Assembly (NCBI GenBank): GCA_023614405.1
Contig: CM042688.1
Coordinates: 375,583,331 to 375,647,330, forward strand
Reading direction: 5' to 3'
DNA: 64,000 nucleotides
Source: Avena insularis
Taxonomy: Eukaryota > Streptophyta > Magnoliopsida > Poales > Poaceae
Positions 1-11,813 of this stretch are shown here, piece by piece; positions within the stretch are counted from its first letter, which is position 1, and the number at the start of each line of letters is the position of its first letter. The notes under the pieces were generated by a model. That model worked only from the letters and a program-made list of their open reading frames with translations. It made no database searches and had not been told where the DNA came from. The translations under genes were made by a program, and so were the position numbers.

Positions 1-3000
1 TTGTGCATCATTTCATCATGGCATATCATGTTTTGCTTGATGCATATGCTTCATATATTTGTGCACTTTATTTATTATGGCCCTTATTTGTTTGGTTTTT
101 ATTCCAGATAGACGCTGAGCAAGGAGATTATCAGGAGGCACCTGGTTATTCTACTCTTGAGATTCTAGACAAGCATTTCCCCATGCTTGTATTTATGAGC
201 TTCTAGGCACGTATTTCCCCATGTTTGTATTTACATATAGTACACATGCCTCTATCTTTATTCTTGCATCACTGTGTCACGAGCCGAATTAAATTGCAAC
301 CCCAAGTACTACACAATCTTTACTTTTAAACCCCACTGAAGCTTGTACCCTCCATCCTATCAGAATTTACTACATGAATTGTTTGAGCCACGCGAGTCGT
401 AGAATTGCATGTATAGGGTTTGTGCGTGTATGATGTGGATAACGAGGTACCTAAACAACTAATTGTATAGTAATGGGATAATTAAAGAAAGAGGCACCGG
501 TGGGAAATATTTGAGATCTGTCTTTTATCTGCTCACTTGTGTCCAACTAGTACCCGATTACTTGATGCCTATTCCTTGACTATCGCACTATCCACATGTG
601 GGCCATGAATCCCCTAGATATGAGCATGATTTCCATCTTATCTCTTGAGGCCACAAGTAGTTTGGGGATTTAATATTATCTTATACTGATACAATGTTTT
701 ATTGCTTTATATACTACTATTGCTCGAGGAGCATTTACTTGTTTACCTGTACTGTTTTGGAAAAACTATAGAGTGTTTACGCGATATCAACAAGCCAAGT
801 CAAAATTTTGGGTTCCCAGTCGTTTCCAGCCACCTCTAGGTTCGTTGCGGATCCTGACCAACTTCGTCACGGGTAGCTTTGCGGGGTGGCCCCTGAAAAT
901 CATTTTTAAATATTGTAAATGCTTTGTCGTGATGCCTCGTTGCTTTTCATTTGATTTTTCTCGAGGTTGATCGTGCGTGTGTTGCTATTTGTGCACCCCT
1001 GTAGGTCAAATATTTCTGAAAGCCGTGTGCACGGTTATGGATGACTTGGAGCATAGTTTTTAAATCATAGATAACTATAACTAAAGTACCAGGTTTAACT
1101 TGACTAAACATGACCAGTAATTAGTGCAATCCTCATGGAATGGCTAATAAAATTGCTAACAGATGAGTTATTCTTCCGCCTTCTCGTTTGCTAAGCGAGA
1201 AGGAGGATGAGATATATTTACTTTATGTTGCTTATATAACTATTAGTTTCTAATTAACAAGCATCCGTCTATATCTAGTTAGGCGGATGTTGTAGCGCGT
1301 CTCTACAAAACTATCAGATATTTTATCTTTCGCTGCAATTGCGTCAACCAAGGTTACCCTTTAGTTGCATAAAGACTTGCTAAGTGTGCCACTAGGGTCT
1401 CACACTCTATTGATCAGATTGTTAGGTATATCCTTATGGAGGCTACTACATTGATGAGGCTGACGATGGAGGCAATGACCCTCTTGCATAGAGATTCTGG
1501 GGATGGAGATCTCTGAGATATGTCGGGAGGGGGGGGAATGTACTTATTTCCTAGGCAACTTATGCCGATTTGGTTCTTAATACGTACTCGAATCTATGTC
1601 TTACGCTTCCGCTTGATGTTCTGATGAGTGATGTATGAGGATATAATCCTAAAATATTATTACTACGATCTATATATATTTGGTTCTTGCCGTAATGGCA
1701 TTGCAAATATATTTCTATTTATTTTAGATGGAATTGCTCTGATGTACTCTTGTATGTCGCTAACTGACATACTCACTTGTGTATGTTAGACTCGCAGCTA
1801 GCCGGTCTTTCTCACACTGGAATCTATAACCATGAATTTTGGGGTGGATGGTTGGCCGGTACCATGCCCTGCCATTGCGGCCTGCTTGTGGACGGCCTCG
1901 CAGCCTCAAAGCTAGTACGTCCTCCCCAGATTCGGGTTATATCGGCTTATGATTTAGAAATGTGACGTCCAGGGATTACAAGCTTCGAGGCTCATGGAGG
2001 GGACGATGGGGACATATAAAGGTGGAGATGATGTACCGAGGATGAAGAGGAGCTTCAGGTGCCTTATCCACCCGCATGAGAGCGGTAGGACGATGCCACC
2101 GACACCGCGATGGTGTGCCAAGGATGCTATAAGCGCAAAAGGCTATTGGGATGGGACACACAACAACTTCACAACACAACACACAACCTATCCCAGTGAG
2201 GGAAAGGCTGAGAAAGAACAATAGTTCGCAGGGAGGCCGTCGACAACATTGGTCGGCAGCAGGGAGAGAGGCACTGAGATGGAAGTTCTTATGTTGTGAG
2301 GCTAGGGTTAGTTTTCTTCCAACACCGATTATGTGATGAATATTTCATAGAATTGTTACCAAATATGAGTTTAAATGACTATAGTGGCATCTATGGATGT
2401 ATTCAAGAATTGGAGTGGCATTTATTATAATTTGGAAATTCGTAGTGGCATTTTTTGAATCGCATGAATCAGAGTGGCATTTATCCAATTAACAAGTTTG
2501 CTCTTGGGTGCCGCCCCTCTCCTTTGAGCCTCCACAAATTCTCTATCAGATCATTTCTCAGTTGGTAATGAATAACCTCATCACGAATCTCCGATGTTAG
2601 TGGTGATGGTGGCAAAATTAGGAAATGAGCCTACCGAAGAAAATAGCCGAACACCTTGTGCACAAGGCGGACAAGCAAGGTCATCGCGAGCGGTTGGAAG
2701 TTCCAACGATTGTCATAGGAAGCTTGGAAGCAATAAATGACTCAGACGGCGGGAGGGAGAGCTTCAACAGTGAACTATTAGTGTTGATCGGGCATCAACG
2801 ATGATTTGGAAGGGGTAGGAGAGAGAGAGAGAACATGGTGCATATGCATGCAGAAGGAACAAAATGCGACTGGGTTGATGGCAAGTGGAACTTGCCTGTC
2901 TGTACCTAACACGACATTGCTCGCGGTTTGTGTCCTGCGTGCCCAGAAGGCTCCTTGTGGTGCGGGGACAGGCTAGGCGTGTCGGACATGCTATTGGACC

Positions 3001-3149
3001 GCGCCAAAAAACAAGGCCTTGGAGGGTGCATCTAGGCGAGTTTTCACGTGTGACGCGCCCAATAGCTGCTTGGGGGCCCCTTTAGGGCCCTCGGCTGGAG
3101 ATGCTTTTAGCAAGTGTTGTTTAGAATAACTCCCCACCTATAAGGTTGC
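1..3149. other. Unassigned intergenic sequence, TE-like
   Basis: No gene, RNA or complete element is recognisable. Open frames are short and none gives a protein family I know. The texture (non-coding, moderately AT-rich, scattered stops) resembles decayed Triticeae LTR-retrotransposon sequence, but I could not find paired LTRs, a PBS or a PPT. A purine-rich run near 1529-1537 could be mistaken for a PPT but has no LTR beside it. The stretch 2885-3090 is more GC-rich and ends with a 'ggctggagatgcttttag'-like string, reminiscent of some grass MITE ends, but no inverted partner was found. Confidence 0.4.
2383..2480. repeat. Four AGTGGCAT motifs at ~30 bp spacing
   Basis: The octamer AGTGGCAT occurs at 2383, 2414, 2444 and 2473, that is at 31, 30 and 29 base spacing, separated by diverged AT-rich sequence. 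This looks like a short decayed minisatellite. No function is evident. Confidence 0.55.
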
Positions 3150-4450
3150 CAGTAATTTTCCCATTTGGATAATGCGCCCGATGACCGTCCGCCTTGTGCT
3201 CATCAAGTCCATGTTATGTGCCATTCTGATCCACCGATTGTTGCCCCCCAAAACTTGGAAGCAAGTGCATAAGATCCAATAGGGTTTTATTCTAGGAAGG
3301 GCATGCCGAGGCATAAGGCGGAATTGACATGTCAATTGTAGCACATCTATGGGCCTCTGTCCCTTGGTAGCCTTAGGGTGCATGACGAATGCACCAGCCT
3401 CACCCTGCGCTAGCTCGGTTCAGTAGGACTGACCCCAGTAGAACTAGGCATGGCATGGAATTACAGTCTTCATCCTCCGAGAGGAGTATCTTCTTTGCCT
3501 CGACAAGCATGATCATCGGTGACGGGCTCTCTTCCAAGTTTTGAGAAGATCGTTGGATCCATGGTGGAGCGGTGAAGGAGATCACACCCTTGCTTTATGC
3601 CTGGATTTCCAAACGATGGAGGAGGACCACAACCACCGCTAATGGACTTCAGGAAATTAACGGGACATTCATTGCAACATAGGCATCCACGAGATTGGGC
3701 AATACCTTCTTCTCTAGTTATAAATCAAGGTAACGACACTCGCGATGCATCCTAATAAGCTTTTGTTGAAGTGGACCACTGATGGTGCCTACTCTGCTAG
3801 CTCTGCCATCTCGCTACTTCCACGGCTCCCTATGCTACGGAGCTCGAATATGATATGGAAAGTGTGGGCACCCCCACGGGTAAGGCTCTTACCGTGGCTT
3901 GCCAACCTGGATCGTTGTTGGACTGTGGCTATCCTGTGACGTCAAGGACTATAGCACCACCCTTGATGCCTCCTAGCCAAGCAGGAGTTCGAGATGATGG
4001 AATACCTTCTCACAGCATACCAGTTCTCACAGCAAATCTAGCACGAAACGATGTCTGGATAAGATTACCTATTGTCCACCCATAGTTATGCTTCCACCCG
4101 ATGGACATTCCATGCTAGTTGTGGACACCATCCAGGCCCATCACCCCCAAAGCCATGCACAAGAGCTTTGCCGCCGCAACATTCTACCCTGGATGACCTA
4201 GAAGCAACATAATAAATGTGTTTCGATGACTCCTAGCCTTGCATCCCTACCCTCCTTGCTAGGACCAAGGACCAAGCACTGCAATCAACAAGAGCAAGCG
4301 CTTCCGGACATCAATTTGTGATGCCATCCACTTGGATGTGCACTAATGTATGCTATTAGTTTCTTGGACTGCCTCTTAGGAGGATTGTAACCAAACATCT
4401 TTCTATTCAGTGAGATAAAACGCAAAGTCTCTCTGTGTTTGCTAAAAAAA
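3150..4450 (+). pseudogene. Decayed LINE ORF2 3' end (RT C-terminus and zf-RVT)
   Basis: Reading the + strand, 3170-3420 encodes an RT-downstream segment of plant L1-type LINEs (RLVLIKS, LPPKTWKQVHKIQ, then a degraded 'GFxxGR' region), with stop codons inside. At 3745-3939 a 64-residue open stretch matches the zf-RVT domain that follows RT in plant LINEs: LLLKWTTDGAYSASSA, then IWKVWAPPRVRLLPWLA and DRCWT. The sequence ends in a short A-rich tail at 4444-4450, as expected for a LINE 3' end. The endonuclease and the catalytic RT core are missing, so this is a 5'-truncated, long-dead copy. It is unrelated in position and orientation to the LINE at 6682-12478. Confidence 0.75.
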
Positions 4451-5270
4451 TAATACATAGAAGTTAAACTATATTTCAACTAAATCTTGTATCGTACATT
4501 AAGGTAGTGCCCTCCACCATGTACAACAATCCATCCTAAACCTAGGATTATATTGTGGCATGAAAGGAAAACATTACCTAAGTAATATAAGGTAGTACTA
4601 AATAGGTTGGAAGAGACAGTCAAACATTAGGCAATCGATTGTTACACCGAGAAGGTAAAACGCTCTCGCCTCTCAGAGAGGTGGAGAACTAGAGATCTCT
4701 GTGAAACCCTCTGGACTAGGGTTAGACAATTCTCAGAGCTTCATCCGACATAAGCCTAACCTAGAGATCAGAAGATTACAATGAAGTATTAGGTAACATT
4801 ATAGAGATTCAAACCCTGAATACATTGACAGTTCAAACTCTTAATAGAGTGAAGATAACAATTTATTACAACTAGAGGTCACTAGCCCAACATTCACAAA
4901 AATTAACAAAGGTCATAAGAGGCCATACCATAAGCCTCATCCATTCAATAGATCTTAGGTTGCTGCCTGGGAACCAAACTACTCGTTGACTTCAACATAG
5001 AAACCACCATCGGACGGAACACCATCATCTGTAAGAAAACCATCAACGAAACAAGGCTGAGTACAAGATGTACTCCACAAGACTTAGATAACCTAGTAGC
5101 TACATGCTCAGGTCTAAGAGACTTTTTTTGGAGGTACTTTTGCATAAAGAAAACTTTCTTTGTAAATAAGTAAGGAAGAGAGGCTCTTCTACTCATAATC
5201 CTTTATAAGGGGATAAAAGAGCGATATATTTTAGCTCTATTGATCATTTTATGATACCCACCAAATCATC
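4451..5270. other. Unassigned spacer
   Basis: No coding potential is seen. Fragments around 5040-5110 (a 'tgagtacaagatgtactccacaagactta' type context) resemble non-coding LTR sequence of gypsy elements, but boundaries, TSDs and internal regions were not found. Left unassigned. Confidence 0.35.
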
Positions 5271-6420
5271 TGTTGGAAATATGACCTCTAGGCAATAATA
5301 AAGTTCTTATTATCATATTTTAGTTCGTGATAAATGCTTATATTCCATGCTAGAATTCTATTAACATGAAACATAATACTTGTGTGTTTCATAAACAATA
5401 CAGAGTCCGTAGTAAACCTCTACTTGGCTAGCTCATTGATTGATGATATTTACGATTTCCTAACCATGGGGCATGAGTTTTCGATTAATAACAGGATCAT
5501 AGCATGAGGAGAATGACATGATGGACATACCCAAACTAAGCAAAGCAATTAGATTGTGTCACAATGTTTAAATTGCATAATTGTTGGTTGTGTAGTTTCC
5601 TATTCCTCAGACCATAAGATTTTGTTACGCCCGAGTACTAAAAGAATACTTTGGGGGAAGCAACAGTCACTTCATAACATGGTGATCATAAACGTGTCTT
5701 CTAGGTATCTCATAAAGTGGTTGTTGAGTTGCATGTATCAATGCTGGGATTTGTCCATCCCTGTGACAGAAAGATATTCTCCGGACCCACTTGTTAGCGC
5801 ACATTCTATATTGCTTGATCACAAGGAATTGTGTGTCATGGAATGAGTAAAGAGTGCTTACCGGGAACGAGATCGAACTAGGTATGGAGATACCAACGAT
5901 CATATCTCGTGTAAGTAAAATATTACGAGACAAAGGGACCGGAATCCGTCATGGTTCAAACCGATAATGATCTTTGGTGAATGTGTGGTAGTAATTATGG
6001 GCATTCAAGTCTCGATCATGTCTCGATCATGTCTGCATATTCTCAATCTGGTAGGGTCACACACTTAACGTTCAGTAACACTAGGGTAGTTATGGGATAT
6101 ACTTGATGGTGAGATAGAATATTGATTCATAGTCTCTGATGGGATCCAGGTTACTATGAGGAGCTCCGAAATAATCTGTAGATAAAGATTCATATAAGGA
6201 AAGTTAATTTTAGGGTTCTAAAAAAGTTTGGGTGTACCGAAAAGTTTATGTGGATCCCATCGTGGGCCTACCTACGCATAGGGTCCACATGTATCTATAA
6301 GGGGGCACCATGGCCCTACATGGGCTAGTGCTCCACAGTATCCAAGGCCCATGTGGCCAAGGAGGGGAAACCCTAGGCGCCCAATGAGAGGGTAGTGGGG
6401 GTTTGTAGGATAAGTCCTTC
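5271..6420 (+). mobile_element. BARE/WIS/Angela-like copia LTR remnant
   Basis: The sequence starts with TGTTGGAAATATGACCTC at 5271, the canonical start of the BARE-1/WIS/Angela copia LTR. It stays collinear with the known layout of that LTR for over 1 kb: the 'gacaaagggac' block, the 'ggtcatgtctgcat' block, the 'gggtc-acacacttaacgttc' block and the 'gggatccaggttac...gaggagctccg' block. The 3' part fades into GC-rich text near 6360-6420 and no convincing 'CAACA' end was found. No internal coding region follows, so this is a truncated or decayed solo LTR. TCATC precedes it, but the matching TSD is uncertain. Confidence 0.72.
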
Positions 6421-6681
6421 CCGTCCTCAGTTAGCTACAGCCCACCTTCATGGATGGCAAGGTAGCCCACCCGACATATTAAACTAATATATATACATAT
6501 ATAGTGTTGAACTATTCTATCATCATGTATAGAATAATATCCTACACATATTTTCTTCTATAGTCTACCAGAAAACTACTAGAAGCTAGTCCGCATAAAA
6601 AAAGAAAAATCTACTATATCAGAAAAGGCCGACCGAGCCCACCATCCCCGACCAGCTTAGTTGATTTATCGCTCGGCCACC
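6421..6681. other. AT-rich spacer between LTR remnant and LINE
   Basis: AT-rich sequence including a TA-rich run at 6487-6506. No ORF or repeat structure is recognised. It may include the decayed 3' end of the copia LTR. Confidence 0.4.
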
Positions 6682-7084
6682 TTTTTTTCGATAAGGGTCA
6701 CTTTATTACTTAAAAGTTTAAGTTGCACCCGGTCTCTGTATAACGAGGATGCACACAACCGACACAGTTCACATATCTAACAAGAGAAAAGTAAAGTAAA
6801 TAGGCAAATTACATATCAAAATGAGAAATTGTGAAACACCTAGTGTGCTGAAGGAGGTCCTATCCGAATATTATGCTGCCATCCATGCTGGGTAAACAAA
6901 TCACGTGCCGTATCCTCCAACCGCGTACACACCTCCTCAAAAAGGTCATGTAAATCCGCACGATGCAGTACCGACCAAGATCATAGGGTGTTGGTGCATC
7001 TATAGATAACCTGCAAGAGAGAGAAATTTTTATCATTAAAAACTTTATCATTTCTACATAGTCATAGCAACCATATAATGGAAA

Positions 7085-7618
7085 TCACTCCAACACGAAG
7101 AAGTAACTTATACTTGCATCTATACCACGTAAGCAATTCCCAAATATATTGGCAATACTACATGGTGGATGCAAGCCTGAAGCTGCTTGGGTAACTGACC
7201 ATATAGACCTTGCGAAGTTGCATTGGAAAAACAAGTGTTTGATTGTCTCATTGTGATGACAAAACACACACATAGGATTCCCACGCCAATTTCGCCTAAT
7301 AAGATTATCTTTGGTAAGGATGATTCCTCGATAAAGATACCAAGCAAAGATTTTGTTTTCTAAAGGTATCTTCATCTTCCAAATCATCTTATTATCTAAC
7401 ACTGGTAAGACTGGCTGGACTAAATCATTGTATAGGGAACTAACAAAGAAGGAACCATTCTCACTTAAATTCCATCGAAATTCATCAGGTTGAGCTGACA
7501 GTTGGATATCTACTAACCGATGTAGCAACGTGATCCAAGAGTCAAGTCTAGTACCAATCAAATCACACCTAAAGGTTACATTAGGTGGAAACGATGCTAA
7601 TACTGTGGCAATTGTTTC
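7085..7618 (-). pseudogene. LINE ORF2 C-terminus (zf-RVT)
   Basis: Continues the LINE ORF2 after the solo LTR. FRWNLSENGSFFVSSLYNDL and IWKMKIPLENKIFAWYLYRG, then CVFCHHNETIKHLFFQC, form the zf-RVT Cys/His domain. Cysteines and histidines at CVFCH...HLFFQC are preserved. The open frame ends near 7085, and scattered homologous codons continue to about 6860 before the 3' UTR and poly(A). The segment and the 8913-9106 segment become contiguous when the LTR and one TSD copy are removed. Confidence 0.82.
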
Positions 7619-8912
7619 TGTTGGGAATATGCCCTAGAGGCAATCATGTATGATGTGATTCCCAATGTATTCATAAAGTTATTTTCCATGTATGAACTAC
7701 TGATATGTATCATTGGATATGTGATTCGATTGTGGAACTATATATTCATGTTGTTCATACTAGTTGTCCTTGGTCGTTGAGGTTGTGCTGGACACACAAC
7801 TTAGACTAATGTGAAAGTCGGCTGATGACTCGGTTCCACTTGTCATGGGAATGGAGATGCTACTCCGACTTACGCTGATTCGGCTAAAGAGTTTAGCGAA
7901 TCGGATTGACCCATAGTTGAGATGCAACGAGCATGTTGTCATTTGCATTCTCAAGCAATGGAATCCTTCGACCTGAGGTGATCGCATGATCCGAGTTGTG
8001 GATCGCCAGCTTAGGTCCTATCAAATGATGTTCCATGAATGGGCAGTTATAAAGGTAGGGTTCGGGTTGGTTGGGAAGCAAGCTGCGTGACGTGGATTAC
8101 CAAGATGGTATTTGCTCCTTCGTAATGGAGAGATATTCTCTGGGCCCTCTCGTGTGATATGATTCGGAAGCATGGCCATGCACGACTTGGTTAAGTGTTA
8201 ACGAAGGAGGTGGACTAAGTGTTAGGCCAGTGAATCGTATATCACGGAATGAGAAGAGAGAGAGAGTCGAGCTATTAAAGGGATGGCAACAACTCGCCTA
8301 TAGCTTGACAAGATATATCGTGAGGCAAAGGGACTTGGACGAAAGTCACATTGAGAAAGGTTTGTCTTCTGACTTTACGACGCTTGGGAGTTGGCACGTC
8401 TTGCTAGAGGCCGCTACCAACTATCGACTCAAAGTGGTGACCTGTGTCGTGTCCAGGTGTACGTAAACCTACAAGGTCACACACTTAAGGATAAGGAGCC
8501 CATGTGGATTAGATCCATGTGGAGATTGGGGTACGGCCTAGATGGGCCTCAAGCGTTGAGCCCAGCTAGAAGTGTATATAAGTGGAGTGACAAGGGATTG
8601 TCCCTGATCTAGCCGTCACTTTCTCCACTCCCATTTTGGGCTAGACATGATCTAGCAGTCCTCTGCTTGGAGCTTCCTTCCTGTACATGTGGATACCGGT
8701 GGAGGCGTTGCACGTGTGGCGCTGGAGACAAGGAGGTCCGTGGAGATCTGGATGTGCTGTACGGGGATCGTTCGGCACGGCATCAACTGACGCGCTTCAT
8801 CAATAATCCGCACCTGTGCGTCTAGTGATAAATCTCGTGGCCTATCACCTGAGCTGGATCTTAGGAGCACCGTGTAGGGGAAAAGTTTTGTTTATCTCTA
8901 CGTGGCCCAACA
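7619..8912 (+). mobile_element. Solo copia LTR, complete, TSD GTTTC
   Basis: A 1294-base LTR with perfect 7-base terminal inverted repeats: it starts TGTTGGG (7619) and ends CCCAACA (8912). GTTTC at 7614-7618 is repeated exactly at 8913-8917, so the target site duplication is intact. The start (TGTTGGGAATATGCCCTAGAGG) is copia-like, similar in the first 25 bases to BARE/WIS but different afterwards. No internal region or second LTR is present, so the element was reduced by LTR-LTR recombination. It is inserted in the zf-RVT coding region of the LINE, so it is younger than the LINE. Confidence 0.93.
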
Positions 8913-9106
8913 GTTTCCTCCTTATAACAGACTATAGAGTACAACGGATGATATTGTTCTCGGAATGTAGCATTGCCAAGCCACTTATCCTCCCAAAAAT
9001 GTATCTGAGAACCGTCCATAATAGAAAATGTACCAAAGCGAAAGAAATGTTTCTTTGTTGCCATCAGGCCGGCCCAAAAGTGAGAGTCCCCCGGTTTCCA
9101 AACCAA

Positions 9107-9301
9107 TTAGGACAAAGCTTTTGAACCAACATATTTTCTTTTTAATAGAGTTTGCCATGTCCCCTCTTCAGTTAATAACTTGAAGAGCCACTTACTAAGA
9201 AGGGCCATGTTCTCGATCTCCAGATCATGAATACCCAACCCCCTGTTCTTTGGGACGACAAAGCACACTCCATTTAGCCAGTCTATACTTCTTTTTCTCA
9301 C
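9107..9301 (-). pseudogene. LINE ORF2 post-RT segment
   Basis: Encodes KNRGLGIHDLEIENMALLSKWLFKLL, the conserved 'GLG..DL...N.ALL.KW..KL' block found after the RT core in plant LINEs. It is followed in the next frame (9106-8913) by FWEDKWLGNATFREQYHPLYSI, matching the 'F W.D.WLG...L...FP.LY.I' block. The frame is broken between the two. Both sit just 5' (in LINE orientation) of the solo LTR insertion. Confidence 0.75.
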
Positions 9302-9605
9302 TATCTCCCTGCCAAAAGAATCTTGATCAGAAATAATCCAACCTATGCAAGACTCCTTTGGGAAGTTGAAAGAATGATATCATATACAATACCAAATTGC
9401 TTAGCACTGAATTAATGAGTACCAATCTTCCACCTATGGATAGTAATTTACCTTTCTAGCTACTCAATCTCAATTGTAGTCTTTGCTCAATGATTTTCCA
9501 TTCAGCATTTGTAAGCCTCCGATAATGAACCGGAATGCCCAAATATCAAATTGAGAATACGCCTTAACTATAGCCAAAGAGCTCAGCATAAAGGTCAGCT
9601 GTCTC

Positions 9606-10951
9606 CTAAGCCTCACCAAAACAAAACAATTCAATTTTAGGGAAGTTTATTTTTAGTCCTGAAAGTTCTTCGAAAGCTAAAAGTATAAGTTTCAGATTAT
9701 TAGCCTTTTCAAGATCATGTTCCATAAATAGAATTGTATCATCAGCATACTGAAGGATAGATAAACCTCCGTCCACTAGATGAGGTACCACACCTTCAAT
9801 TTGGCCATCAGATTTTGCGCGCTTAATCATAATAGATAACATATCAGCCACTATGTTAAATAGAATTGGCGATAATGGATACCTTGTATTAGCCCTTTTT
9901 TTGGTCTGGAAGTATTTACCAACATCATCGTTTACTTTGATGGCAACACTACCTCTTGAAACAAAGCTATTGATTAAAGCACACCACTCAGCTGAAAAAC
10001 CTTTCATTCTGAGAGTTTGTTGAAGGAAAGACCATTTAACTTTATCATAAGCTTTCTCAAAATCAATTTTTAGAATAACCACATTAAGCTTTTTCCTATG
10101 AACACCGTTTCATGTAAGGTTACCACACCGTCTAGTATGTTACAACCTTGCATGAAAGCAGTTTGTGACGGACGAACTACATGACCATCCACTGAATTTA
10201 ACCTGATAGTAGCTACTTTGGTGAAAATCTTAAAACTAACATTAAGAAGGAAAATCGGTCTATATTATTGGATCCGTTCTGCTTTATTAATCTTAGGTAA
10301 TAGGATAATCTCTCCAAAATTCAATCGAAACAGATCCAATTGTCTAGCGTACAAAGAACTAAACATATCCATAAGATCTGTTTTGCTAACATCCCAAAAG
10401 GTTTGATAAAACTTAGCTGAGAATCCATCAGTGCTAGGGGATTTATTGTGTTCCATTTGGAAAACTGCCTTCTGAACTTCCTCCTCTGTATAGGGAGTAG
10501 TCAAAAGATTGTTTTCCTCAACAGACACCTGGGGTACATCATCTATATGGGACTCATCCAGGGAGAAAGTACCTTCTTCTATTTCCCCAAACAAACCCTT
10601 GTAATAATTAGTAATGTAAGATTTCAGCTGCTCATGTCCTTCAATCGTTCCAACATCATCTTGCACTAAGGAACAAATAAGTTTATTCTTGTGTCTACCA
10701 TTGGCAACACTGTGGAAGTACCTAGTATTTGTATCCCCATGCAGAATAAATTGAGCTTTGGAACGTTGGTACCATTTGAGTTCCTCTTCGCACAGAAGAG
10801 GTGCTAATTCCGCATTCGATTGGATTTTTAGCTCAATTTTATGCTGAGTTAACAAACGAGTTTCTACCAATGCTTCGAGTTCATCAATAGTAGACGAGAG
10901 TCTAAGCTTTTCTTTTAAGAATACCCGTTCTGTGACGTGCCCAACCCCCAA
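9606..10951 (-). pseudogene. LINE ORF2 reverse transcriptase
   Basis: Two frame segments carry the RT domain. At 10951-10265 is the N-terminal part, with WYQRSKAQFILHGDTNTRYFH, LLTTPYTEEEVQKAVFQM and SPSTDGFSAKFYQTFWD (fingers). At 10082-9606 is the catalytic part, with ILKIDFEKAYDKVKWSFL, PLSPILFNIVADML and LQYADDTILF (the YADD active site). The usual QGDPLSP motif reads RYPLSP, and a frameshift separates the two segments between 10265 and 10082. The copy is inactive but clearly of the plant L1 class. Confidence 0.88.
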
Positions 10952-11213
10952 GGTGTTTGCGTGTTGCTCGCAATTTATTATTCCACCTCTGGATTGGGTT
11001 ACTACCCATAACCGGTCTTTCCCAAATAGTTTTGACCATATCCTGAAAACCTACTTGATGTAGCCATCCAAGTTCAAAGTTGAACATCCGTAAACATCGT
11101 GTAAGAGGTCTACCAGTAGTCAGCAAAATGAAAGCATGATCCGAAAGTGCCTCAATATGTTCTAGAGCTTGTATTGAGACACGTGGGAATTTATCTTTCC
11201 AATCTGAGCCCAT
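10902..11213 (-). pseudogene. LINE ORF2 linker between endonuclease and RT
   Basis: An open segment after the endonuclease frameshift. It encodes FPRVSIQALEHIEALSDHAF and later FNFELGWLHQVGFQDMV and NPIQRWNNKLRATRKHLGGWA. This matches the conserved 'LSDHTPLLL ... FELGWL..GF..MV..IW ... RWQNKIR.LR..L.GWA' stretch between endonuclease and RT in plant LINEs. The reading frame then shifts to that of the RT segment near 10930. Confidence 0.75.
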
Positions 11214-11294
11214 CAGTATGTGATCTAGCTTTTCATATGTAGGTTCCGGCAGACTGTGACCAAGTAAATTGTCGTCTGATCAAGGTCACTTCCT

Positions 11295-11813
11295 TTAGAT
11301 CAAGACTGTCAATGGCATCATTGAAAAGGAAAGGCCAATGACCATCAAACCAGCCTTTACTATTCTCATGTGGAAACCATAGTAGATTAGAATCACCCCT
11401 ATGAGAATAGGATACAGATTATCCTTTCCTAGGTTCACCAGCTCTCGAAGGAAATCAACCTTGAACACTTCTTGAACCGCACCATACACAGCAACTAGGA
11501 TCCATGTGAAGTTATCAGCTTTATTATGGATGTGGAGTTTCAAATGAAATTCTCCTTCCGAACAAGCTAAAATATCCATGGTATCAGCCCTTACGCCGAG
11601 TAGAATTCCACCAGAGCATCCCCTAGGTGGAAGAGAATGCCAAACAAAGTCTATGCCTCCCGAAAGACGGTCCAGTAAACTTTGTGAAAATTCTTGTCTA
11701 CCCATTTCCGAAATAGCCACAAAATCTAAATTATGTTCTCTACAACAAAGTGCAATATGTAGATGTTTAGCCAAGTCACAAAGACTTCTGCTATTAAGAA
11801 ACATGCCATTCAT
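11295..11813 (-). pseudogene. LINE ORF2 endonuclease domain
   Basis: The ATG at 11813 begins ORF2 with MNGMFLNSRSLCDLAKH, the typical N-terminus of plant L1 apurinic-like endonucleases (usually NSRGL.D..KH). Further along are LDFVAISEMGR (catalytic Glu region), GGIDFVWHSLPPRGCSGGILLGV and the WILVAVYGA segment. The GDxN-type motif after YPILIG is disrupted: around 11395 a one-base change shifts the frame, and GDSN followed by LLWFPHENS continues in another frame. In life this domain nicks target DNA to prime reverse transcription. It is inactive here. Confidence 0.8.

Noticed and set aside
3062..3111. MITE-like end (ggctggagatgctttta) near the + strand LINE
   Set aside because: No inverted partner or TSD was found, so a MITE cannot be supported.
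5556..5846. 96-codon + strand ORF and its 88-codon minus-strand counterpart
   Set aside because: Both lie within the copia LTR remnant, which is non-coding in this lineage.
6484..6530. Possible 3' end and TSD (TCATC/TCATG) of the 5271 copia LTR
   Set aside because: The putative end lacks the CAACA terminus, the TSD match is imperfect, and collinearity with the family is already lost near 6420.
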